NCBI GenBank assembly: GCA_016869895.1
Contig: VGDC01000152.1
Location: 1-5,237 of the forward strand
Source: Alphaproteobacteria bacterium
GTDB lineage: Bacteria; Pseudomonadota; Alphaproteobacteria; Rickettsiales; VGDC01
Length of the DNA stretch: 5,237 bases
Direction of reading: 5' to 3'
Made by a program: the position numbers and the translations under genes. The notes under the pieces are model-generated. The model worked only from the letters and a program-made list of their open reading frames with translations, did no database searches and was not told where the DNA came from. Each line of letters starts with the position of its first letter. The stretch's first letter is position 1. Shown here piece by piece: positions 1-5,021 of the stretch.

Positions 1-1
1 G

Positions 2-55
2 CGCAACCCCGATGCCCTGCTGACCGGCAAACAACAGAACCTCGACAGGAGATAA
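2..55 (+). CDS. C-terminal end of a probable MCE-family (PqiB/MlaD-like) protein, partial
   Basis: An open frame enters from the left edge and ends at TAA 53-55, giving the tail RNPDALLTGKQQNLDRR. A closing 'RNP-x-ALLxGK' phrase is typical of the C-termini of MCE proteins (PqiB/MlaD type), the periplasmic substrate-binding parts of lipid transporters between inner and outer membrane. The next gene encodes a PqiC-type lipoprotein, the usual operon partner of such proteins. The intergenic gap is only 2 nt, and the Shine-Dalgarno of pqiC lies inside the last codons of this gene, so the two are almost certainly cotranscribed and probably translationally coupled. Only 17 residues are visible, so the assignment rests on this short tail and on context. 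Confidence 0.55.
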   Translation, partial: RNPDALLTGKQQNLDRR

Positions 56-57
56 GC

Positions 58-672
58 ATGATGAAGAAAAACACACTCCCGCTTGTCGCCGCGCTCTTTG
101 CGCTTTCCGCATGCACGGGTAATCTGGATAACCTGAACAATATTGGTAAAGAAAGCGACCCCGCGAAATTCTACGCCCTCTCCGTCGCGCCGAAAGCCGC
201 AGGGGAGGCCGCGCAATCCGCGCCGCAGGTCATCGGCATCGGGCCTGTCAGCGTGGCGGATTACCTTGACCGCTCCCACATCGTCGTGCGCAAATCCCCG
301 ACCGAGCTGGAACTGGGCGAGTTCGACCGCTGGGCGGGAAAGCTCGATAAAGAAATCCAGCGCGTGCTTGTGGAGAACCTCGCGCAGGGCGATAGCAACC
401 GCAGTGTCATCGCCCATCCGTGGCGCGGTGCGGTGAACCCCGATGTCAGCGTCGAGCTTGCCATCGACCGATTCGAGCGCGATGTGGACGGTAAAGCCAA
501 GCTGAGTGCTTCCTGGCAGGTCTTTACCCGCGACAGCCGCGAACCCGTGGCCTTCCGCCAGTGGAGTGCCGAGAAGGATGCCGCCGCAGGCTATCCGGCT
601 TTGACCACGGCACTCAGCGAGTTGGTGGCCGAACTCTCCGTCGAAGTCGCCTCCACCTTGCCCAAGCCATAA
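58..672 (+). CDS. pqiC: PqiC-type ABC transport auxiliary outer-membrane lipoprotein (DUF330 family)
   Basis: This 204-residue lipoprotein is the outer-membrane partner of an MCE-type (Pqi) lipid transport system; family members dock the MCE tunnel protein to the inner leaflet of the outer membrane. The N-terminus is a lipoprotein signal: MMKK, a hydrophobic stretch, then lipobox LSAC with the acylated cysteine at residue 19. Thr at +2 is compatible with sorting to the outer membrane. Family phrases follow: FYALS (38-42), IGIGPVSVADYLDR (59-72), IVVR (75-78) and ELGEFDRW (85-92), then an amphipathic helix with EIQRVLVENLA. The length is normal for the family. There are two adjacent ATG codons, 58 and 61. 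AGGAG at 47-51 lies 6 nt from the first and 9 nt from the second, so both are possible; the first is used here. It follows the probable MCE gene by 2 nt. The family assignment is firm. The symbol follows the family, and the transported lipid is unknown. Confidence 0.88.
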   Translation: MMKKNTLPLVAALFALSACTGNLDNLNNIGKESDPAKFYALSVAPKAAGEAAQSAPQVIGIGPVSVADYLDRSHIVVRKSPTELELGEFDRWAGKLDKEIQRVLVENLAQGDSNRSVIAHPWRGAVNPDVSVELAIDRFERDVDGKAKLSASWQVFTRDSREPVAFRQWSAEKDAAAGYPALTTALSELVAELSVEVASTLPKP

Positions 673-673
673 A

Positions 674-708
674 TAAATGCGCATTTAGTCACGAAACTGT
701 CACGTTTC
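674..708. promoter_or_regulatory. Palindrome and tandem repeat in the pqiC-M48 spacer, possible operator
   Basis: The 69-nt spacer between pqiC and the M48 protease gene starts with a perfect 14-bp palindrome, TAAATGCGCATTTA (674-687). It is followed at once by GTCACGAAAC (688-697) and GTCACGTTTC (699-708), a direct repeat of GTCACG offset by 11 bp, about one helical turn. The ends GAAAC/GTTTC also form a dyad around position 700. A TAAAGT (714-719) just downstream could be a weak -10 element, but I see no convincing -35. The palindrome has no loop or T-run suited to a terminator. The symmetry suggests a protein-binding site controlling the protease gene; this is inference. Confidence 0.3.
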
Positions 709-741
709 TGCGCTAAAGTGAGGGTAACAGTAAGGGAACAC

Positions 742-1689
742 ATGTCCGAGAACCGCAGCCGTTTGAATATGGTCTTCAAGCCCGAGGGCGCAGAGCAGGA
801 ACTCTCCGGCATGACCCGCCTACGCTTCGCCATGCTTGGCGCGAATCGCATCACCGCCATCACTCCCGAAACCCAACCCGAACTCCACGGCCTGTTGCAG
901 AACGTCTGCGAGAACACGGGCATCGCCCCGCCCAAGGCTTATGTCTGGGAAAGCAAGAAGCCGCTGGCGAACGCCGTGGCTGTCCCCGCTGCGCAGCCGA
1001 CCATCGCCTTCTCCAAAGACCTGACGCAGATTCTGAACCCCACCGAGCTTTCCGCCGTGGCCGCCCATGAATTGGGGCATGTGAAGAATATGGGGCAGGC
1101 GAGCAAACTCTTCTGGCTTTCCGCCATCGGCGGCGCGACCCTCGCCCATCTTGGGGCGAAGCCGTTCCTGAAACGTATGGAAGTCGCCCGCGCTTTGGGT
1201 GCTCCCGCAACGCCCTTGAACATCACCGCCAGTGCCGCTTTGGAAGCTGCCCAGTGGATTGCCCCTGTGGCCGCCGGAGCGGTGGCCAGCCGCGCCGAAG
1301 AACTCGCAGCCGACCGCAACGCCGCCGTCGCCATGAAGGGCGATGCCGTGCCGCTGCTGAGCGCGCTGGAGAAACTGGGCGAATTCAACGGTGGCGGTAA
1401 GAACGGTCCGAAGAACCCGCTGCGCCGTCTGGTCAGCACCCATCCGACCTATGAGCAACGCCGCGAGGCGTTGGGCGTGAAGACCGAAGACGTCACCGCC
1501 TACCGTGCCGAGCACGACACCGCCGAGCAGGTCGAGCATCTGTCCGCTGGGCATCACAGCCGGAAATTCGCCGATAAAGTCGGAAAATCCCCACTGCCAG
1601 ACACCTCCCGCCCCGTCCCGCAGGCGGGCGAGTGGAAAGAGCGCGTCAATGCGCTTTCCGCCGAGAACGGCAACGGCAACAGCCGCTAA
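742..1689 (+). CDS. HtpX-like M48 family zinc metalloprotease without an N-terminal membrane hairpin
   Basis: This 315-residue predicted peptidase cleaves peptide bonds with a zinc-bound water. The zinc site is complete: HELGH at 109-113 supplies two histidines and the catalytic Glu110, and Glu187 in EELAAD (186-191) is the third ligand, with Asp191 also conserved in the family. STHP at 232-235 is the typical downstream M48 motif, and NAVAVP near 77-82 matches the edge strand before the active site. HtpX proper begins with two membrane helices. This protein starts with a soluble-looking region, and only moderately hydrophobic segments are seen at about 123-139 and 164-183, so membrane attachment is uncertain. 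The last 70 residues are polar, ending in an Asn/Gly-rich tail. The chosen ATG has AGGG at 733-736, 5 nt upstream. A GTG at 718 in the same frame would add eight residues but has no better ribosome site. The gene stands 69 nt after pqiC and 107 nt before ankA. Its substrate is unknown. Confidence 0.88.
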   Translation: MSENRSRLNMVFKPEGAEQELSGMTRLRFAMLGANRITAITPETQPELHGLLQNVCENTGIAPPKAYVWESKKPLANAVAVPAAQPTIAFSKDLTQILNPTELSAVAAHELGHVKNMGQASKLFWLSAIGGATLAHLGAKPFLKRMEVARALGAPATPLNITASAALEAAQWIAPVAAGAVASRAEELAADRNAAVAMKGDAVPLLSALEKLGEFNGGGKNGPKNPLRRLVSTHPTYEQRREALGVKTEDVTAYRAEHDTAEQVEHLSAGHHSRKFADKVGKSPLPDTSRPVPQAGEWKERVNALSAENGNGNSR

Positions 1690-1798
1690 TCGTGATTCTC
1701 CATTATGTTAAACTATTGTGACACGGCGCATCGAGCGTGGAGCATTGCTGTGCTTGGTGCTAAACTGGCCTTTCAAAAGAACCACATGGAATCACGAT
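1689..1798 (+). promoter_or_regulatory. Long-range inverted repeat spanning the protease-ankA spacer
   Basis: ATCGTGATTC (1689-1698) begins at the last base of the protease stop codon. Its exact reverse complement, GAATCACGAT (1789-1798), ends inside the ATG of ankA. The arms are 90 bp apart. In a read-through mRNA the 10-bp pairing would bury the ankA ribosome-binding region (GGA at 1788-1790) and its start codon, whereas a transcript begun between the arms would leave them free. The rest of the spacer holds an extended -10-like TGCTAAACT (1758-1766) and a TTGTGACA (1716-1723), but these are not correctly spaced for each other. Neither a tRNA nor a clear terminator is visible. A functional role is inference. 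Confidence 0.35.
1758..1766 (+). promoter_or_regulatory. Weak extended -10 promoter candidate for ankA-ankB
   Basis: TGCTAAACT has the TGn extension followed by a hexamer matching TATAAT at four of six positions. It would start transcription about 20 nt upstream of the ankA ATG. No good -35 hexamer is found 15 to 19 bp upstream. It is supported mainly by position, and by the similar but stronger extended -10 ahead of the pentapeptide gene. Confidence 0.25.
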
Positions 1799-2822
1799 GG
1801 CTAGCTCGAAGGCAGAAGATCTGGTGGATACCATCCGCTCCGGCGGAGTGGAGGACGTGCGCCGCCTGCTCGACGCTTCCCCTGCGGTAGACCTTGCTGC
1901 GCCTGCCTCTCCCGAAGTGACCGCCACGGAACAGACCTATCTGATGATCGCCTGCGAACAGACCGACCTGCCACAGGCGCAGCTCGTCGCTCAGCTGTTG
2001 ATTGACCGCGGGGCGGATGTGAACGCCCGCAACCGCTACGGCAAACAGCCCATCCATTACCTTGCCGACCGTGGCGCGACAGGCAAGCAGTTCAAGACGT
2101 TGCTGGCCGCTGGCGCAGAACTGGAAGGCCGCTGCACCAGCGATGACAGCACCCCACTGCATTTCGCCGCACGTAAAAAAGCCTTGGATTCCCTAGAGTT
2201 CCTTTTAGAGGCAGGGGCGGATAGCCACGCAAAGGACGGCGAGGGCAAGGATGCTATGGACTATCTTTCCGCATCCGTGAACATCAACGAAATCGAAAAG
2301 CTGGAAAACAACAAAGTCCCGCCCCGCGTGGCGATTGATGGGAACCTCACCCGCGACGCGCTGGTGACCAAGACCGAAGAAGGCGTGAACGCGCTGGATG
2401 CGGGCGTGGTGTGGATGCCCAATCACGGTCTGCTCGAGCAGCTGTCCCAGAACGGTGAACATCTGACCAAAGAGGATGTGCTGGCCATCGGCAAGAACGG
2501 CAAACGCATCGCCACCCGTGCGGCGGAATTCGGCGGTGGCGCGGCATTGGTGAAGCACCTGAACGACCATGATGTGATGCTCGGCTCCCAAGACTTGCTC
2601 GATGCCTCCGGCAAACCGAATGATTTCCTGCAGACCATGGTGGAAAGCGGTGAAGTGGGTGCGTTGTTCACCCCCGCCAACTGGGCTGCCGGTGAATCGC
2701 GCGACATGCGCCGCACCTACATGGCTTTGCCGCCTGAAGGCAAGGCACAGGTCACCAACATCCACCAGTTGCAGCTCATTCTGCAAAGTGGCCGCCCCGA
2801 ATTGGAAGGGATTGGCCGCTGA
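1797..2822 (+). CDS. Ankyrin-repeat protein with an unrecognised LFTPxNW tail domain (ankA here)
   Basis: This is a 341-residue protein with no signal peptide or membrane segment, so probably cytosolic or exported by a secretion system that does not need one. Ankyrin repeats fill the first half: a degenerate one at about 7-35, then clear ones near 45-78 (LLIDRGADVNARN), 82-112 (IHYLADRGA, LLAAGAEL) and 117-148 (STPLHFAARK, FLLEAGADSHAKD), with the start of another at 149-157. Ankyrin stacks bind other proteins; the partner is unknown. Residues 184-333 are a mainly helical domain I do not recognise, with LTxxxL (184-189), LTKEDVL (223-229), GKP (272-274) and LFTPANW (290-296). The same landmarks occur in the next gene. 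The ATG has only a short GGA (1788-1790) as ribosome site, and this lies in the right arm of an inverted repeat. The stop codon overlaps the next start (TGATG). Coding is certain; the role is not. Confidence 0.87.
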   Translation: MASSKAEDLVDTIRSGGVEDVRRLLDASPAVDLAAPASPEVTATEQTYLMIACEQTDLPQAQLVAQLLIDRGADVNARNRYGKQPIHYLADRGATGKQFKTLLAAGAELEGRCTSDDSTPLHFAARKKALDSLEFLLEAGADSHAKDGEGKDAMDYLSASVNINEIEKLENNKVPPRVAIDGNLTRDALVTKTEEGVNALDAGVVWMPNHGLLEQLSQNGEHLTKEDVLAIGKNGKRIATRAAEFGGGAALVKHLNDHDVMLGSQDLLDASGKPNDFLQTMVESGEVGALFTPANWAAGESRDMRRTYMALPPEGKAQVTNIHQLQLILQSGRPELEGIGR

Positions 2823-3910
2823 TGCCGAGGAAACAGCTGAATCAGGCCAGGGTGCCGGAAAAGCTGAGCGATATGCTTCCGGCGGATCGCGACCTTTTCC
2901 GCGCCATCACCTCGCGGGATGAAGCCGCGCTGGAACAAGCCATCGCAGACGGGGCGGATATCAACGCCTATCATCTGGACGATAACGCCTCCGCTTTCTC
3001 CGGTTCGGGCAAGCTTCCCATCCATCTGGCGGCGACCTGCGGCTTCAAGAAGGGCGTGGAGATGCTGGTGCATCTGGGTGTCGATGTCGATGCCACGGAC
3101 ATGAACCCCCGCACCGAGAACGCGCCCCTGCATGTGTCCACCAGCCACCGCGACCAGTTCATGTCGCTTTTGTCGCTGGGTGCGGATATCAACATGCCGA
3201 ATGGTCTGGGTTTCTCCACGCGGCAGGTCGTCGCGCGTATGGATAATAAGCTGGAGCTCCAGCCCAAACCGCCCTTCAAAATCATCATAAAGGTCTTCGA
3301 ATCCGTGCCTTACCGTGAAGACCTTTCCGGCCTCACAGTGAAAGACCTCTTCGCCCGCGATGACAAGGGCTTGAGTCTCATGGACAACCCCAAGATGCTG
3401 CGCCGGATGGATGAGGTGATGGCCGAAGTGGCGAAGAACGACCGCCCTCTGACCATGGCGGATCTGCAGCAGACGATTCCTCCCGAAGCATCCTATCTCA
3501 CCCCCGCGCGACTGCCGGAGACCCTCAAGAAACTGGCCATCGGTGTCACGCCCTCGCGCATCGGCGAGGTGATGAAAGCCGAAACGGATACGACCTATCT
3601 CGACCGCATCGCCGATGTGGGCGCGCTGGCGAAATGCGTAGCGGGGTTGAATAAGCAGGGCGAGCAGTGCAACAGCCGCTCCGAACTGGTGGTGGACGGT
3701 GCGCCCGCCGGACTTCTGAAACTCGCCATGGAGAAGCACCAGCTGCAGGCGCTCTTCACGCCCGATAACTGGAAGGGCGAGAAGCACAGCCAACTGGCGG
3801 CGGTCTATAATGCCGTTCCCCAAGGCAGTCGCTGGCAGATAGGCAATTTCAACAGCCTCTACCAGCAGATTCGCTCCGAATCGCCCGATAGGTCAGGCGT
3901 GGGCCGCTGA
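2822..3910 (+). CDS. Ankyrin-repeat protein, paralogue of the preceding gene with the same tail domain (ankB here)
   Basis: This 362-residue protein starts at the ATG overlapping the ankA stop by one base. GGAAGGG (2804-2810) lies 11 nt upstream, so translational coupling is likely. Ankyrin repeats: 22-50 (DLFRAITSRDEAALEQAI, DGADINA), 63-93 (LPIHLAATCG, MLVHLGVDVDATD) and 100-126 (APLHVSTSH, LLSLGADINMPN), followed by a degenerate one. There is no signal peptide, membrane segment or catalytic motif. Residues 171-354 repeat the landmarks of the ankA tail: LTVKDL (171-176), LTMADL (210-215), GAP (293-295) and LFTPDNW (311-317). About 34 extra residues sit in the middle, near YLTPARLPETLKKL. 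Both proteins close with a G-[IV]-G-R end and the same GGCCGCTGA bases. This points to an old tandem duplication. The pair may act together, binding partners through their ankyrin surfaces, which is inference. Confidence 0.87.
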   Translation: MPRKQLNQARVPEKLSDMLPADRDLFRAITSRDEAALEQAIADGADINAYHLDDNASAFSGSGKLPIHLAATCGFKKGVEMLVHLGVDVDATDMNPRTENAPLHVSTSHRDQFMSLLSLGADINMPNGLGFSTRQVVARMDNKLELQPKPPFKIIIKVFESVPYREDLSGLTVKDLFARDDKGLSLMDNPKMLRRMDEVMAEVAKNDRPLTMADLQQTIPPEASYLTPARLPETLKKLAIGVTPSRIGEVMKAETDTTYLDRIADVGALAKCVAGLNKQGEQCNSRSELVVDGAPAGLLKLAMEKHQLQALFTPDNWKGEKHSQLAAVYNAVPQGSRWQIGNFNSLYQQIRSESPDRSGVGR

Positions 3911-3912
3911 AT

Positions 3913-3944
3913 GAAGGGTATTCGGTCTTTCCCATCCCTTCTTT
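3913..3944 (+). terminator. Weak terminator-like hairpin after the ankyrin pair
   Basis: GAAGGG (3913-3918) and CCCTTC (3936-3941) can form a 6-bp stem with a 17-nt loop, followed by only three T residues. The loop is long and the T-run short, so termination would be inefficient. It lies just after the ankB stop and just upstream of a promoter, which is the expected place for a transcript boundary. Confidence 0.2.
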
Positions 3945-3954
3945 ATGCGATTGA

Positions 3955-3963
3955 TGGTATAAT
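3955..3963 (+). promoter_or_regulatory. Extended -10 promoter for the pentapeptide-repeat gene
   Basis: TGGTATAAT is a perfect TATAAT hexamer (3958-3963) with the TGn extension. No TTGACA-like hexamer occurs 15 to 19 bp upstream, which is usual for extended -10 promoters. Transcription would start near 3970 and give a leader of about 65 nt. The 124-nt spacer is noticeably more AT-rich than its flanks. It suggests the pentapeptide gene is transcribed separately from the ankyrin pair, although both point the same way. Confidence 0.5.
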
Positions 3964-4034
3964 GCGAAAGTTAGGTTATAGCCAAAGAATGCCTGCATCC
4001 TTGAGAAAGCCGGAATTTTTCAGAAAGGCCGTGC

Positions 4035-5018
4035 ATGTCTAAACCGGATGACCGCACTGCAGCTGCTCACATTCCCGTCACGCGGGATGACGTGTTGAGC
4101 TATGCCAGCGAGAACCGCGTGGCACTGGCCAGCGGGGCAGTCGGTGGGGCGGGCACGTTCCACGAGTGGTTGGAAGACATCGGCAAGGGCTCGGGCGTGG
4201 CGCTGCTCAAAGGCCTGAATCTCCGCGATGCGGATTTATCCTTCGGCGATTTCTCCGGCATCCGGGTCGATGGCAGCACCTTCGAGGGCGCTGTGCTCGA
4301 CCACGCCAGTTTCGAATCCGCCCATCTGCCCAAGACATGCTTCAACCACACGCAAGTGCGCGATACGTCCTTTGTCGGCACGGAGCTTTCCGGCGCGCGT
4401 TTTGCGGGCGCGAAAATCATCGGTTCAGGGCCCTTGGCGCGGCAGGAAGAGCGGAAAAACACCGATTTCACCGCCGCCAATCTCTCAGGTGCTTCCTTTG
4501 ACGATGCGCTGCTTCGCAATGTGCTTTTCACCCATGCTGGCTTGGAGGACGCTACTTTCCGCCGCGCCGCGCTGGAGAATGTGCGCTTCAACGGTGCGAA
4601 TATGATCGCCGTGGATATGGAAGGCGCGCAACCCCAGTTCCGCGAAGCGAAGGGCATCAAACGCCATCCGGTCGGGGTGGAATTGGTGGGCAGCATCTTG
4701 CTGGGCGCACAGCATATGGACGCTTTCGCCGGACACACGGAAGATGCCATCACAACCACGAAGAACCTGCAAGGGGCTATCCAGCGCGCCGCCGCCTTCT
4801 GCCATGACGGCATGCCCAGTATTGATCATGTCCGCCAGCAGGTCGAGGTGCGTAAAAGTGCAGGGGAGAGTTTCCTGCGCCGCTGGCCGCAAGAGGGCAG
4901 GGAATCGGGTATCGAAGCGGCTTTGGGTGAATTGAAGCAGGCTTTAGCGCCTACTTCCGGCTTCGCGGCGCGTATCCGTGAAGAGCGGAGCCAGCCGAAT
5001 CAGGGTAAAACCAGATGA
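4035..5018 (+). CDS. Pentapeptide-repeat protein with two repeat blocks and a long helical C-terminal domain
   Basis: This 327-residue protein has no signal peptide or membrane helix. After an N-terminal region of about 57 residues, pentapeptide repeats of the A-[DN]-[LF]-x-x type run in exact register, with centre residues at 63, 68, 73 and so on to 128 (14 repeats). A second block has centres at 145 to 195 (11 repeats). Such repeats fold into a four-sided beta-helix. The gap between blocks (about 131-141, GPLARQEERK) is charged and shifts the register by two, so it probably forms a loop projecting from the helix. Residues from about 203 to 327 are likely helical and unrecognised. Some pentapeptide proteins (Qnr, MfpA) bind DNA gyrase, but they lack such a tail, so this role should not be assumed. 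AAAGG at 4024-4028 lies 6 nt before the ATG, a good ribosome site. An extended -10 promoter stands upstream. The stop is 3 nt from the stop of the convergent ankyrin gene. Confidence 0.87.
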   Translation: MSKPDDRTAAAHIPVTRDDVLSYASENRVALASGAVGGAGTFHEWLEDIGKGSGVALLKGLNLRDADLSFGDFSGIRVDGSTFEGAVLDHASFESAHLPKTCFNHTQVRDTSFVGTELSGARFAGAKIIGSGPLARQEERKNTDFTAANLSGASFDDALLRNVLFTHAGLEDATFRRAALENVRFNGANMIAVDMEGAQPQFREAKGIKRHPVGVELVGSILLGAQHMDAFAGHTEDAITTTKNLQGAIQRAAAFCHDGMPSIDHVRQQVEVRKSAGESFLRRWPQEGRESGIEAALGELKQALAPTSGFAARIREERSQPNQGKTR

Positions 5019-5021
5019 TGT

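Noticed and set aside
674..687. The palindrome after pqiC as a Rho-independent terminator
   Set aside because: In RNA it gives at most five A-U pairs around a GCGC loop and has no T-run, so it cannot act as a standard terminator.
724..734. Tandem GTAA (GTAAC, GTAAG) as a CpxR-type box ahead of the protease gene
   Set aside because: The two elements are only 6 bp apart instead of the 10-bp period of CpxR sites, and they overlap the ribosome-binding region.
718..741. Upstream GTG start for the protease gene
   Set aside because: It would add eight residues unrelated to the family. The ATG at 742 has AGGG at proper spacing.
820..1557. A 245-codon minus-strand open frame opposite the M48 protease
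   Set aside because: The plus strand holds the complete zinc-protease motif set. The minus product is a Gly/Gln-rich shadow without recognisable domains.
1705..1890. A 61-codon plus-strand frame starting in the protease-ankA spacer
   Set aside because: Half of it overlaps ankA in another frame, no ribosome site precedes it, and the product is Trp/Arg-rich without motif.
2717..3823. A 368-codon open frame on the minus strand opposite ankB
   Set aside because: It is antisense to a gene with clear ankyrin repeats. Its product is rich in His, Arg, Gln and Gly with no family motif, as expected for a mirror frame in GC-rich coding DNA.
4100..4813. A 237-codon minus-strand open frame opposite the pentapeptide gene
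   Set aside because: The five-residue periodicity on the plus strand fixes the coding frame. The minus product is Ser/Ala/Pro-rich and has no ribosome site of note.
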